Positions 34,460 to 43,433 of a stretch of 64,000 nucleotides of DNA are shown here, one piece after another. The notes below the pieces were generated by a model. It made no database searches and was not told where the DNA came from. It saw only the letters and a program-made list of their open reading frames with translations. The stretch's first letter is position 1, and each line of letters opens with the position of its first letter. The stretch covers positions 62,001 through 126,000 of the forward strand of contig CAKSIT010000007.1 in NCBI GenBank assembly GCA_934462925.1. The letters are read 5' to 3'. The position numbers were made by a program, and so were the translations under genes. The stretch is from an uncultured Oscillospiraceae bacterium. GTDB taxonomy: Bacteria > Bacillota > Clostridia > Oscillospirales > Ruminococcaceae.

Positions 34460-34588
34460 TTACTGAACGTTGTCGTCGGTGGTGATGTATCTTACCTTTT
34501 TCTCGATATAAAGCCATGCCACAGCAGCGGCGGTGAGAACCGAAAGCACCGTTGCGACAATGCCCATAACAAAAGCAGCCTGCTTCAT
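34460..34588 (-). CDS. Small single-pass membrane protein inside the ATP synthase operon
   Basis: A 42-codon gene lies between atpA (stop 34606) and atpG (start 34416). The ATG at 34588 has an excellent SD (AAGGAG, plus-strand 34595-34600) at 6-nt spacing. The product starts MKQAAFVMGIVATVL, continues as one transmembrane helix of about 25 residues (A4-I28), and ends with a charged tail (EKKVRYITTDDNVQ). No known ATP synthase subunit has this size and place. The SD, tight spacing and helix make a real gene likely. A role as a small accessory or assembly factor of the complex is inference from position only. Confidence 0.7.
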   Translation of the reverse strand: MKQAAFVMGIVATVLSVLTAAAVAWLYIEKKVRYITTDDNVQ

Positions 34589-34605
34589 GAAATGCTCCTT
34601 TCGCG

Positions 34606-36114
34606 TCAGCCCGCGTAATCCTTTGCAAAGGACGCGAGTATTGCCTTGAGCGCTTCCTCGTTTTCGGGGGTAAGCACCTTTTCGTTCTTAATGCTCTCGA
34701 GAACCTCGGGGCTGTTGAGCTTTATATGCTCGATAAGGTCTTTCTGATACGCCTTTATCTTGTTAAGCGGTATAGAAGCGAGGAAGTTGTTGATAACAGC
34801 GTAGATTATAACTACCTGCTCCTCAACCTCAAGCGGGGAGTTCTGGTCCTGCTTGAGAACCTCTACTATACGCTCGCCCTTTGCAAGGCGGTCCTTTGTG
34901 TCCTTATCAAGGTCCGAGCCGAACTGCGCGAACGACTGAAGCTCTCTGTACTGCGAGTACTCGAGCTTAAGCGTACCCGAAACCTTCTTCATCGCCTTTA
35001 TCTGCGCGCTGCCGCCGACGCGGGAAACCGATATACCGGGGTTTACCGCAGGGCGCACGCCCGAGTTGAACAGCTCCGTTTCAAGGAATATCTGACCGTC
35101 CGTAATGGAAATTACGTTAGTCGGGATATACGCGGAAACGTCGCCCGCCTGCGTTTCAATGATAGGAAGCGCGGTGAGCGAGCCGCCGCCGTAGTCCTTG
35201 TTAAGACGAGCCGCGCGCTCAAGCAGTCTTGAGTGGAGGTAGAATACGTCACCGGGGTACGCCTCGCGTCCCGGCGGGCGCTTAAGCAGCAGCGAAAGCG
35301 CTCTGTAAGCCACGGCGTGCTTGGACAGGTCGTCGTAAACCACGAGAGCGTCCTTGCCCTTTTCCATAAAGTACTCGCCCATGGTGCAGCCTGAGTAGGG
35401 CGCGATATACTGCAGCGGGGCAAGCTCGGACGCGGTGGAGGATACGACTATCGTGTAGTCGAGCGCTCCGTTGGCGCGCAGCGTTTCAACAACGTTTGCA
35501 ACGGTGGAGTTTTTCTGACCGATTGCAACGTAGATGCAGATAACGTCCTTGCCCTTTTGGTTGATTATGGTGTCTATTGCGATAGCGGTCTTACCCGTCT
35601 GGCGGTCGCCGATGATAAGCTCGCGCTGACCTCTGCCTATCGGTATCATGGAGTCGATAGCCTTGATACCCGTTTGTAACGGAACGGTTACAGGCTCTCT
35701 TGTGATGATACCGGGCGCTATCTTCTCTATGGGGCGCGTTTCAGCGGCGAGAATATCGCCCTTGCCGTCTATGGGCTGACCCAGAGAGTTTACAACGCGT
35801 CCGAGAAGCGCTTCTCCGACAGGCACGGATACTATGCTGCCCGTGCGCTTAACGCTGTCGCCCTCCTTAATGCCCGCGTCAGAGCCGAGCATTACCGCGC
35901 CGACAAAATCCTGCTCGAGGTTGAGCGCCATGCAGCGCACGCCGTTCTCGAACTCGAGAAGCTCGTTAAGCATACACTTTTCCAGACCGTGTATGCGCAC
36001 GATACCGTCGCCCACGGTAACAACCGTGCCAACGTCGCCGAGCTGGATTTTCGCGTTGTAGTTCTTAATACGGTCCTTAATAAGTCCCGTTATTTCATCG
36101 GGGCGTAAATCCAT
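34606..36114 (-). CDS. atpA: ATP synthase alpha subunit
   Basis: The non-catalytic nucleotide-binding F1 subunit (502 residues). Visible: the N-terminal [15 protein letters not shown] stretch, the Walker [27 protein letters not shown], the Walker B-like [16 protein letters not shown], the arginine-finger region [21 protein letters not shown], and [22 protein letters not shown]. All are canonical. It follows atpH by 36 nt and precedes the small membrane-protein gene by 17 nt. Confidence 0.98.
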   Translation of the reverse strand: MDLRPDEITGLIKDRIKNYNAKIQLGDVGTVVTVGDGIVRIHGLEKCMLNELLEFENGVRCMALNLEQDFVGAVMLGSDAGIKEGDSVKRTGSIVSVPVGEALLGRVVNSLGQPIDGKGDILAAETRPIEKIAPGIITREPVTVPLQTGIKAIDSMIPIGRGQRELIIGDRQTGKTAIAIDTIINQKGKDVICIYVAIGQKNSTVANVVETLRANGALDYTIVVSSTASELAPLQYIAPYSGCTMGEYFMEKGKDALVVYDDLSKHAVAYRALSLLLKRPPGREAYPGDVFYLHSRLLERAARLNKDYGGGSLTALPIIETQAGDVSAYIPTNVISITDGQIFLETELFNSGVRPAVNPGISVSRVGGSAQIKAMKKVSGTLKLEYSQYRELQSFAQFGSDLDKDTKDRLAKGERIVEVLKQDQNSPLEVEEQVVIIYAVINNFLASIPLNKIKAYQKDLIEHIKLNSPEVLESIKNEKVLTPENEEALKAILASFAKDYAG

Positions 36115-36150
36115 TGATTATGTTCCCTTTCTGTTAGATTTGTCTGCATT

Positions 36151-36702
36151 TCATGCAATGACGGAGCTCAGCTCCTTTTTGAGAGCGCCGAGCCTTGCCT
36201 TCACGCTTCCGTCGTAGCGCGTAGAGCCATAGTCGATGATAACGCCGCCGATTATCGAGGGGTCGGTCTTTTCCTTTATGGAAACGGTCTTTCCCGTGAT
36301 TTCGGACATCTTCGCCTTAATCTTCGCCTTAAGCTCCTCCGTAAGAGGCTCGCTTGAGGTCACGGTTATCTCGGCTATCTTGTAAAAATCGTTGCAGAGT
36401 TCGCGGAAGTGCTTTACTATCCCGCTAAAGCAGCCGAATCTGCCTTTCTCCGCAATAACGCACAGCAGGTTTCCGCAAAGCTCGCAGATACCGCCCGCGC
36501 TTATCATCTCGCGCAGCAGCCCGACCTTTTCCTCTGCGGGTACGGTCGGCGCGTCCATAAGCTTTGCAAGGTCGGGGTTGGCGGAAAATATGCCGTCGAG
36601 AGCGTCAAGCTCCGTCAGCATATCGCGCTCCTTGCCCTGCGCCTGCTCTTGGCATAGCTCAAAAAAAGCCTGCGCGTATACCTTTTCAGCCTTGTCGTTC
36701 AT
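36151..36702 (-). CDS. atpH: ATP synthase delta subunit
   Basis: The 183-residue peripheral-stalk cap joining F1 alpha to subunit b. The N-terminal helix bundle (KAEKVYAQAFFELCQEQ) and the conserved C-terminal block (KTDPSIIGGVIIDYGSTRYDGSVKARLGALKKEL, with the usual GG-x-I-D/DGS pattern) are clear. ATG 36702 with SD AAAGGAA is preferred to a longer reading frame starting inside atpF. Confidence 0.95.
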   Translation of the reverse strand: MNDKAEKVYAQAFFELCQEQAQGKERDMLTELDALDGIFSANPDLAKLMDAPTVPAEEKVGLLREMISAGGICELCGNLLCVIAEKGRFGCFSGIVKHFRELCNDFYKIAEITVTSSEPLTEELKAKIKAKMSEITGKTVSIKEKTDPSIIGGVIIDYGSTRYDGSVKARLGALKKELSSVIA

Positions 36703-36724
36703 CAAAAGTTCCTTTCTCGGCGGC

Positions 36725-37273
36725 TTAATCCGCTGCCTTTGCAACGTTCGCAAGGAAGCCCTCGATAAGCTTTTCGTTGTCTGCCTGCGAAATTTCCTTT
36801 TCTACGACCTTTGTGGCTGCCATAATAACGATATCGGATATTTCGTCCTTTATCTCGTTAAGTGCGCGCTGCTTGTCGCGCTCGATAGATTCCTCGGCTT
36901 TTGCACGAATCTCAGCCGCCTTGCGGTTGGCTTCGGTTATAAGCTCCTCCTCGCGCGCCTGCGCTCTCTGATTCGCCTGCCTGATTATCTCGGCAGCCTC
37001 CTCCTTTGCGCCTGCGATGCTCTCAAGGTACTCCTTTTCAGCCTTCTGCGCGGATTCCTTAGCTTTCTGTGCGTCGGCTATTTCCGCTGCGGCAAGCTCC
37101 TTGCGCTTTTCAAGTATCTTGCCAACGGGCTTAAACAGGAATATCCTGAAAATAAGGAAGATTATGAGCGTATTTATAAGCGTGAAAACTATCGTGCCCG
37201 TGTCGATAGACACCAGCGAGAGCGTCTGCTGCTCTGCGGCGCTTGCCGCCGCCTCAGTTAAAAAATTCAGCAT
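36725..37273 (-). CDS. atpF: ATP synthase b subunit
   Basis: The peripheral-stalk subunit, 182 residues. A single N-terminal transmembrane helix (about 27-47, TIVFTLINTLIIFLIFRIFLF) is followed by the typical KPVGKILEKRKE and a long Ala/Glu/Lys-rich coiled coil (EIADAQKAKESAQKAEKEYLESIAGAKEEAAEIIRQANQRA). It lies 22 nt upstream of atpH and 42 nt downstream of atpE. Confidence 0.96.
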   Translation of the reverse strand: MLNFLTEAAASAAEQQTLSLVSIDTGTIVFTLINTLIIFLIFRIFLFKPVGKILEKRKELAAAEIADAQKAKESAQKAEKEYLESIAGAKEEAAEIIRQANQRAQAREEELITEANRKAAEIRAKAEESIERDKQRALNEIKDEISDIVIMAATKVVEKEISQADNEKLIEGFLANVAKAAD

Positions 37274-37315
37274 TCTTATGCTCAGCTCCTCCCGATATGC
37301 TTTTCAGACCGCTGC

Positions 37316-37708
<393 letters not shown>

Positions 37709-38425
37709 TTATTCGCACTCTGCCGACGAAATGTAGGACATCGTAAGCATTATGAAAATATATGCCTGCACTACCGACGAGAATATGTCGAAGTAGAGCG
37801 AAAGCACCGCGGGCAGCAGAATAGCGAAGTTGCCGAGCGCAAAGTAGATGAGCGTGCTTATAACCATACCCGCGACTATGTTGCCGAAGTGACGCAGCGC
37901 GAGCGAAACGGGGTTCGCTATCTCGCCGATGATGTTGAACGGCAGCATGAACGGCATAGGCTCTATAAAGTTGTGGAAATAGCCCTTGGCCTTGCCTGTT
38001 TTAGCGCGGTTATACTGGATAAGGAAGAACGTTATAACGCCCCATGTACCCGTTACCGAAAGGTCCGCGGTAGGGGAGCGCAGTCCCAGCAGTCCCATAA
38101 GGCTGGATATCATAGAGAAGCAGAAAATCGCACCGATATAGGGGATATACGCCTTGTATTTTCCGCCCATAGTGTTGTTTACGGTGTCCGTAAAGAACTC
38201 CACTATCATCTCAGCCGCAGCCTGCCGCTTGGTTTCGGGTACGACTTTCATGTTGTGCGTCAGCACGAGGATAACCACCAGCACAATTGCAATTACCAGC
38301 CATTGAATGATGATACTCTCCGTCAGATTCCATGTTATGCCAAATAAATCAAAGCTCGCGACAACGAGAGGGCCGTTTACGGTGACCTCCGCGCTGCGTG
38401 ACGCCAGCATAAGAGCAGTCGGCAT
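37709..38425 (-). CDS. atpB: ATP synthase a subunit
   Basis: The stator ion-channel subunit, 238 residues with five or six transmembrane helices. The essential Arg lies in NPVSLALRHFGNIVAGMV, and the last helix carries LSLYFDIFSSVVQAYIFIMLTMSYIS with the conserved Gln. There is a 99-nt gap to atpE containing a GC hairpin (CCCCG-cac-GGGG type), which may tune the higher expression needed for subunit c. It is preceded directly by the subunit-I gene. Confidence 0.96.
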   Translation of the reverse strand: MPTALMLASRSAEVTVNGPLVVASFDLFGITWNLTESIIIQWLVIAIVLVVILVLTHNMKVVPETKRQAAAEMIVEFFTDTVNNTMGGKYKAYIPYIGAIFCFSMISSLMGLLGLRSPTADLSVTGTWGVITFFLIQYNRAKTGKAKGYFHNFIEPMPFMLPFNIIGEIANPVSLALRHFGNIVAGMVISTLIYFALGNFAILLPAVLSLYFDIFSSVVQAYIFIMLTMSYISSAECE

Positions 38426-38429
38426 AATA

Positions 38430-38831
38430 TCATTCCTCCTTGTTTCTGTGAATAAAAGCCCTTGCGGTTATCGCCGCCTTTGGGAAAAAGAGCGGTACAG
38501 CCGCGGTGATAAGGCTTATAAACGGGATAAGAGCCGCCGCCGTGAGCGCCGCAAAAAGCCCGAGATAGCGCACGCAGTACATGGTGTTCATGTAGTTGCG
38601 CGCGGACTTCTCGCCCATTCGCACGGCTTTCTGCGCGGTCTTGCCGAGCAGAAGAAAGTTCAGCACGCACAGCGCAATGCCGTACAGCGCGCCGAGAATA
38701 AGCGCTGTATCATGCCCGAGCGCGAAAAAAAGCACGACAGTCACCGCGAGGTAAACCCCGCATATGACGAGGAAGCTTGGCGCGTGCGCGCGCATTTCCG
38801 CGTAGACGGGCTGGTCCTTTTTCAATGCCAT
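38430..38831 (-). CDS. atpI: ATP synthase subunit I-like membrane protein (AtpI)
   Basis: A 133-residue protein with four predicted transmembrane helices (about 18-38, 40-62, 84-104 and 105-125). Its position immediately upstream of atpB (4 nt) and its topology match the ATP synthase I family, which helps c-ring assembly in some bacteria. Sequence conservation in this family is low, so the name rests mostly on context. Confidence 0.75.
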   Translation of the reverse strand: MALKKDQPVYAEMRAHAPSFLVICGVYLAVTVVLFFALGHDTALILGALYGIALCVLNFLLLGKTAQKAVRMGEKSARNYMNTMYCVRYLGLFAALTAAALIPFISLITAAVPLFFPKAAITARAFIHRNKEE

Positions 38832-38835
38832 AGAG

Positions 38836-39135
38836 CTACCTTCTCATGTCCTTGTAGTCGTCGTAGTAGTCGTTGTCGCGCGGGGCGTTGTAGGATTTGG
38901 GCGCTTTGCCGTCGTCCTTGCCATAGCGCCGCACAAGCTGCATGATGTACGAAGCCGCGCCGCCCAGCATGAATATTATAGCAAGCGCCACGCATACGCC
39001 CATTACCCACTCGGGCAGGGAATATTTTTTTACGACATAACCGCCGCCCGCAAGAAATACTATGAGCGGCGTTATTATCACAAACGCAAGCTGGCTTACC
39101 GTGACGTACACGGAGAAAGGGTTTTCTTTTTTCAT
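38836..39135 (-). CDS. AtpZ-like small membrane protein
   Basis: A 99-residue protein starting MKKENPFSVYVTVSQLAFVIITPLIVFLAGG with two transmembrane helices (about 9-30 and 40-62) and a charged cytosolic tail rich in Asp, Tyr and Lys. Two-helix AtpZ/AtpI-family proteins (PF09527 type) occupy this slot upstream of atp operons and may aid ion supply or assembly. The start at 39135 overlaps the upstream stop by one base (TGATG), so translation is coupled. A longer start at 39162 would run inside the upstream gene and is rejected. Confidence 0.65.
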   Translation of the reverse strand: MKKENPFSVYVTVSQLAFVIITPLIVFLAGGGYVVKKYSLPEWVMGVCVALAIIFMLGGAASYIMQLVRRYGKDDGKAPKSYNAPRDNDYYDDYKDMRR

Positions 39136-39878
39136 CAATAAACGAGTTTTGTAAGCTTCCACACGCCGTCGGTCTTAACCATGGACGTTTCGAGAATGCT
39201 GTCGGGGTCTGCGCCGTCGAGGTTCTCGGGGTCAACGCCGCCGAGGTAAACGGTGAGCTTGCAGGACGTTTCGCTTTCGGGGAGTATCGCAATGCTGCAC
39301 TGCGACCAGTCCTTGCTATAGTCCGCGGGCGTAAACTTCTCGCTTATGCCGAGAACGGTTTCCTGCCTGTAAAGCGGGCGCGACTGCTCCTCAGTTTCGT
39401 TGGTGGCCTCTGTTGTGTAAACAATGTCGGTGAGAACGGTGCGGTCCTGATATACCGCAAGCCCGCTGCCGTCGATGTTCGTGAATATCCTGTCCGCCTC
39501 GTCGCTTACGAATACGGAGTTCACAAGCTCGCGTATCTGCGCGGTGGATGTGTACTCCGTGGAGTTTACGGTGTAAAGCCCGTCCTCGGGCGCGTTGCCG
39601 TAGGGTTCGTCAAGGTGGGGCAGCCCCTCCGTCACGAACAGGCGCAGCACGCTGTAGCTGTCCTTTACAAGGTCGTGCGCGGCGTAGGTGCATTCCTCAA
39701 CAAGCGCGGCGTCGGGCCGGAACACGCCGGACGCGGGCTGCGAGGTCTGCGGCGTGTCGCCGCCCTGCTTTAGGGTGAGTATAGCAACAACAGCAAGCAC
39801 GATAGCCGCAAGCGCGACAATGATAGTCGCTATAAGCGGCGCTGTGGAGCTGTTTTTCTGGTATTTCTTCTCGCTCAT
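39135..39878 (-). CDS. Membrane-anchored extracytoplasmic protein, possible IseA-like
   Basis: A 247-residue protein with an N-terminal anchor (about residues 13-36) and an exported acidic domain with alternating strands and helices. The stretch YTVNSTEYTSTAQIRELVNSVFVSDEADRIFT recalls the IseA/YoeB family of DL-endopeptidase inhibitors found in Clostridia, but the resemblance is weak and the name is only a suggestion. It lies between bactofilin (24 nt) and the AtpZ-like gene (1-base overlap), so it is firmly inside the operon that leads into the ATP synthase. Confidence 0.5.
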   Translation of the reverse strand: MSEKKYQKNSSTAPLIATIIVALAAIVLAVVAILTLKQGGDTPQTSQPASGVFRPDAALVEECTYAAHDLVKDSYSVLRLFVTEGLPHLDEPYGNAPEDGLYTVNSTEYTSTAQIRELVNSVFVSDEADRIFTNIDGSGLAVYQDRTVLTDIVYTTEATNETEEQSRPLYRQETVLGISEKFTPADYSKDWSQCSIAILPESETSCKLTVYLGGVDPENLDGADPDSILETSMVKTDGVWKLTKLVY

Positions 39879-39902
39879 ATTAAAATTGCCTTTCGGGAAT
39901 GA

Positions 39903-40871
39903 TTATGCGTTTTTGCCGTCCTTGCCGCTGTCGAACGTGATAGCGTCTGGGATAGCGTTGCGGCTGTCCTCCTTGGAAAGGAAGGTGGTGTTGACGTAGC
40001 CCTGAATGATAGCGCCGTCGGTTACCGCGATAGTGGAGGCGTTGATGTCGCCGAATACTATGGCATCGCGCTTAAGCTCCGCCTTGCCCGCGATATCAAG
40101 CTTGCCCCTTATTCTGCCGTTTATGTCGGCGTACTGGCTGGAAAGGTCACCTATAAGGATAGTGTCGCGGTCCATGCGCATACGTCCCTTAAGCGAGATG
40201 TTGCCCTGCATTGCCGCGGAAGCCATGCCCGCGTTGTTGCAGGTGATGTCGCCGACAACCTTGCCCGTCATGTCGATATTGCGCGTTGTTTCTATGTTGC
40301 CCTTAATGTTGCCGTCTATTTGCATATTTGCAAGGGAGCGCACATTTCCGTCGATTATCGTGTTCTTGGATATAACGGTAACCTCGTCGGTCTGGTCGGA
40401 GGGCTGGGGCGCTTCGTTGTCGCCTGCGCTCGGCGGTACAAATCCGCCGCCGCCAAAGCCGCTGTTGGCGTTGTAGCCCGTATTCCCCTGCGGCGCGTAG
40501 GGCGGCGGGGTGAACGTACTCTGCGGGCGCGCTGCGGTCTGTGCCGCGCCTGCTGCGGGCGCGGGCTGAGCCTGCGGCGCTTCGGTGCGGTAGTAGGGCG
40601 TTTCAAGCGGAACGCCTGCGACGTTCGTATCCTGCAAGGGCGGCTGTACGGGCGGCACGGGCGGCACGGGCGCTGCCTGCTGCGCGGGCTGCTGTACAGG
40701 CGCGGGCGCAGGCTGAGCTGCGGGCGGCACGGGAGGCACGGGCGCTGCCGCGCTCTGTCTCAGATACCCGTCAAGCTCGGACGGCTGAGCGGGTGCTGCG
40801 GGCTGTTCGTCCTGCCCGTCCTTTTTCCACAGCTCTTTTACCGCTTGTGAAAAGTTGTCCTTTATACTCAT
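39903..40871 (-). CDS. Bactofilin (polymer-forming cytoskeletal protein)
   Basis: A 322-residue protein. The N-terminal ~160 residues are a Pro/Ala/Gln-rich, disordered region (repeats of the PVPPVPP and QPAQQAAP type). The C-terminal part (about 165-285) is a right-handed beta-helix bactofilin domain: TVISKNTIIDGNVRSLANMQIDGNIKGNIETTRNIDMTGKVVGDI and later turns with regularly spaced Ile/Val/Gly. Bactofilins polymerise without nucleotide and position cell-wall enzymes. Here it is next to a polysaccharide deacetylase. The disordered arm is much longer than in minimal bactofilins. Confidence 0.9.
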   Translation of the reverse strand: MSIKDNFSQAVKELWKKDGQDEQPAAPAQPSELDGYLRQSAAAPVPPVPPAAQPAPAPVQQPAQQAAPVPPVPPVQPPLQDTNVAGVPLETPYYRTEAPQAQPAPAAGAAQTAARPQSTFTPPPYAPQGNTGYNANSGFGGGGFVPPSAGDNEAPQPSDQTDEVTVISKNTIIDGNVRSLANMQIDGNIKGNIETTRNIDMTGKVVGDITCNNAGMASAAMQGNISLKGRMRMDRDTILIGDLSSQYADINGRIRGKLDIAGKAELKRDAIVFGDINASTIAVTDGAIIQGYVNTTFLSKEDSRNAIPDAITFDSGKDGKNA

Positions 40872-40902
40872 TTGTGAGATTCCTTTCTACGGCGTTCCTT
40901 TT

Positions 40903-42000
40903 TTACGCGTACGGCCCTATGAACTGAACGGGGCGCGTGTCGTCGTTTATCCTGTCGAGCTTATAGCCCTCGACTGTAAGTACGTTAAGTATATCCTCAA
41001 GCACCAGCACGGTAGTGAGGTGCGGTTCGGAATCGTGCATAAGCACCACGGAGCGGTAATTGCCCGCTATGTCCTGCGGAACGCTGTTGTACATATCCGT
41101 CCATGTAGCGCCGCCCGCGTCGCGGCTGTCAACGTTCCAGTCGAAATATCTGAAGCCGCGGCGGGTCATTTCCTTTATTATGTCGTCGCGGGTGGCTTCG
41201 TTAAAGTCGTTTTTGCTGCCGCCGGGGAAGCGGAAAATCTGCGTTTTAACGCCGGTGGCCTCGTAAACGATGTTCCACGCTTCGTTAAAGTCCGCAAGGA
41301 ACGCTTCTGTCGAGGCGTATATTTTGTTGTAGTCGTGCGAGGCGCTGTGAACGCCTATCGCGTGTCCCTCGTTCACTATCGCGCGCATAAGCTCATAGCA
41401 CTCGTCCGTGCGGGAGGGTACTACAAAGAACGTAGCCTTTGCGCCGAACTTTTTAAGGTAGCTCAGCACCGCGTAGGTGTTCTGCGACGGGCCGTCGTCG
41501 AACGTGAGGTACACCGTCCCCTCCTCGCGCACCATGTCGGCTTCCGCGGGGGAGGATACGTACATATCCTCGTAAAGCGCGGCGTACGGGCTTTCGGGCT
41601 CTGCCGCCTGCTCTGTCTGCGCGGACTGCGCGGACTGCGCGCTCTCCCCGCTCTCCCCGCTCTCGCCGCTTTCGGCGCTTTCGGCGGCGGCAGGGGTTTG
41701 TCCGTTATCCTGCGGCGCAAAAACGCCGTTCTTCTCGTTTATATAGGAAATAAGCTCCTCGTCTGAAAAACCGCTTTTGCTGTACAGCTCGTAAAAACCC
41801 TCTATAGTGTCCTGCTTTTCCGTGAACACCTGCGCCACAAGCTTCGCTCTTTCCGCTTCCTGCCGCGCTTCCTCTACTTTGGAGGAGCTTTTCCACAGCA
41901 GAACGCCGAAAACAACGCACAGCACAAGCGGCGCAAAGAAGATTACTGCAAGCACCGATTTAATCAGCACCTTGAAAAATTCAACGCTGCCAAATCGCAT
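40903..42000 (-). CDS. Membrane-anchored polysaccharide deacetylase (NodB domain)
   Basis: A 365-residue type II membrane protein: anchor at about 12-36, a coiled-coil stretch (KVEEARQEAERAKLVAQVF), a linker with repeats (SGES x3, AQS x3) and a C-terminal NodB domain. Metal and catalytic motifs are present: TFDDGPS (166-172, Asp pair), HSASH (His218, His222), RFPGGS, and the later DWNVDSRD and VLMHDS. It removes acetyl groups from a wall polymer, either peptidoglycan GlcNAc or another glycan. It is the first gene of the long operon that runs through bactofilin to atpC, with a consensus promoter upstream. Confidence 0.9.
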   Translation of the reverse strand: MRFGSVEFFKVLIKSVLAVIFFAPLVLCVVFGVLLWKSSSKVEEARQEAERAKLVAQVFTEKQDTIEGFYELYSKSGFSDEELISYINEKNGVFAPQDNGQTPAAAESAESGESGESGESAQSAQSAQTEQAAEPESPYAALYEDMYVSSPAEADMVREEGTVYLTFDDGPSQNTYAVLSYLKKFGAKATFFVVPSRTDECYELMRAIVNEGHAIGVHSASHDYNKIYASTEAFLADFNEAWNIVYEATGVKTQIFRFPGGSKNDFNEATRDDIIKEMTRRGFRYFDWNVDSRDAGGATWTDMYNSVPQDIAGNYRSVVLMHDSEPHLTTVLVLEDILNVLTVEGYKLDRINDDTRPVQFIGPYA

Positions 42001-42064
42001 CTGTAAACCTCTTTTGAAGATTAGTATATAAAACTAAGAAATGTGAATCATTCTCTATTCTTTA

Positions 42065-42093
42065 ATAATACTATAAATACGCTCTTTTGTCAA
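42065..42093 (-). promoter_or_regulatory. Promoter at the head of the deacetylase-to-atpC operon
   Basis: Minus strand: TTGACA (42088-42093), 17-nt spacer, TATTAT (42065-42070). No other equally good promoter was noticed further down the operon. Confidence 0.8.
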
Positions 42094-42184
42094 TAGCAAC
42101 TGCGCGACAAACCAAAATAAATAACGTAAATTCCACACATATGCGAAAAAATGAGTGCGAATATTTGTACACAAATAACAAAAG

Positions 42185-42216
42185 CCCGCCGCGGCCATTA
42201 AAGGCGGCGCGGCGGG
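42185..42216 (-). terminator. Terminator of the cyclophilin gene
   Basis: Read on the minus strand, CCCGCCGCG and CGCGGCGGG form a strong stem with extra inner pairs, followed by CTTTTGTTATTTG. Confidence 0.85.
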
Positions 42217-42227
42217 AGCGGTTTACG

Positions 42228-42701
42228 TTATTCCGCGATATAAACCCGCTTCATGCGGATATCGTTCAGGGGGCGGTCGTTGTAATCCGTGCGGGCGGAG
42301 GCTATCTCGTCAACGGCGTCCATGCCGTCTACCACGCGCCCGAACGCCGCGTACTGCCCGTCGAGGAACGTGGAATCCTTATGCACGATAAAGAACTGGC
42401 TGGAAGCGGAGTTGAAGTCCTGCGCTCTCGCCATGGAGATAACGCCGCGCGCGTGGCTCAGCGGGTTTTTCACGCCGTTTACGGCGAACTCGCCCTTTAT
42501 CTTGTTCTTAGCGCCGCCCATGCCCGTGCCTGTGGGGTCGCCGCCCTGAATCATGAAGTCCTTTATTACACGGTGGAAAATCAGCCCGTCGTAAAAGCCG
42601 TCCTTAACCAGCGCGAGGAAGTTCTCGCAGGTGAGGGGCGCTGCCGCGGGGTCAAGCTCTACGCTTATCTGCTTTCCGTTTTCAAGTTCGATTATAACCA
42701 T
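42228..42701 (-). CDS. Peptidyl-prolyl cis-trans isomerase, cyclophilin type
   Basis: A 157-residue single-domain cyclophilin without a signal peptide, so cytosolic. The core motifs are FHRVIKDFMIQGGDPTGTGMGGA (catalytic Arg and the PPIase signature), GVISMARAQDFNSASSQFFIVHKDSTFLDGQYAAFGRVVDGMD, all canonical. It catalyses proline isomerisation during folding. It is a single-gene unit with its own promoter and terminator. Confidence 0.96.
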   Translation of the reverse strand: MVIIELENGKQISVELDPAAAPLTCENFLALVKDGFYDGLIFHRVIKDFMIQGGDPTGTGMGGAKNKIKGEFAVNGVKNPLSHARGVISMARAQDFNSASSQFFIVHKDSTFLDGQYAAFGRVVDGMDAVDEIASARTDYNDRPLNDIRMKRVYIAE

Positions 42702-42754
42702 ATCTTTTTTCCTTTCGTCATGCGGCGCGTTTGAGAATCTGCGCCGTTTTTGCT

Positions 42755-42783
42755 ATTATACACCATTTCTCCGCAAAAGTCAA
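42755..42783 (-). promoter_or_regulatory. Promoter of the cyclophilin gene
   Basis: Minus strand: TTGACT (42778-42783), 17-nt spacer, TATAAT (42755-42760). The -35 hexamer overlaps the queT stop codon. Confidence 0.8.
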
Positions 42784-43301
42784 TCGGCGTTCATGGGCTT
42801 TTTGCGCGGGTGCTTCTGCGAGCCTATAACGCGCATGAATACCGCGCTGCGCTCGAGCGCGAGCTTGAACAGCAGCGTACCCGCAGCGATAACGCAAAGC
42901 TCGCCCAGCGCCACAGAACCCATGCTGAACCACAGCGGCTCTCCGCACAAAAACAGCTCGAACCCGACTATTATGCCGTTTGAAAGCACAGGCAGCAGCG
43001 CTGCGAGCCATATGTTCTTCACATAAAACATCGGGAATACCGCGGCAGCCGTTGCAAACGTGCCGAAGATAATGTCGTACAGGCCGAACGGGCTGAACAG
43101 GTTTGCAATAAAGCACCCCAGCGTAAGCGCGGGCGCGTAGCTGCGGCGGTAAAAGCACAGCAGCACCAGCATTTCGGACAGGCGCAGCTGCACAGCGCCG
43201 TAGGACAGCGGCTGTATTGCAAGGGTGAGCGCGGCGTAAAGCGCCGCCACGAGCGCCATTCGGGCAAGCTCTGCGAGGTTGGTCTTATTTTTTTCGGGCA
43301 T
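42780..43301 (-). CDS. queT: QueT-family ECF transporter S component (queuosine precursor)
   Basis: A 173-residue integral membrane protein with five or six helices. The N-terminal helix has the Ala-x3-Ala pattern of ECF S components (LARMALVAALYAALTLAIQPLSYGAVQLRLSEML), and the segment GCFIANLFSPFGLYDIIFGTFATAAA is typical of QueT. It binds a queuosine precursor such as preQ1 and works with a shared energising module encoded elsewhere. The call is strongly supported by a preQ1-I riboswitch in its leader. Confidence 0.92.
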   Translation of the reverse strand: MPEKNKTNLAELARMALVAALYAALTLAIQPLSYGAVQLRLSEMLVLLCFYRRSYAPALTLGCFIANLFSPFGLYDIIFGTFATAAAVFPMFYVKNIWLAALLPVLSNGIIVGFELFLCGEPLWFSMGSVALGELCVIAAGTLLFKLALERSAVFMRVIGSQKHPRKKPMNAD

Positions 43302-43310
43302 AAAAAAACT

Positions 43311-43349
43311 CCTTGTTTTTTAACGGTGGTTAGCAAAGACAACACCGTA
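43311..43349 (-). ncRNA. preQ1-I riboswitch controlling queT
   Basis: Minus-strand RNA. P1 is ACGGTG (43343-43348) with CACCGT (43323-43328). The loop carries CTTTG-C-TAA, where the C would contact the ligand. An A-rich tail (TTAAAAAA) follows, then CAAGG (43311-43315), which pairs with CTTTG to give the H-type pseudoknot. CAAGG overlaps the SD (AAGGAG) of queT, so ligand binding should block translation. The tail closely resembles the Thermoanaerobacter preQ1-I aptamer. Confidence 0.85.
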
Positions 43350-43378
43350 TTAAATTTTTAGGCTGTTCGCCGCAAATC

Positions 43379-43407
43379 ATTATAGCACATCTTCTGCAAA
43401 AAATCAA
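43379..43407 (-). promoter_or_regulatory. Promoter of queT
   Basis: Minus strand: TTGATT (43402-43407), 17-nt spacer, TATAAT (43379-43384). The -35 is part of the T-tract of the upstream terminator. Confidence 0.8.
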
Positions 43408-43421
43408 CCCCCAAAAGGGGG
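43402..43421 (-). terminator. Terminator of the rlmL-transglutaminase-DUF58 operon
   Basis: Read on the minus strand, CCCCC-TTTT-GGGGG is followed by TTGATTTTTT. The stem is short but GC-only. Its T-tract also supplies the -35 of queT. Confidence 0.6.
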
Positions 43422-43433
43422 CGGCGCGCGTTT

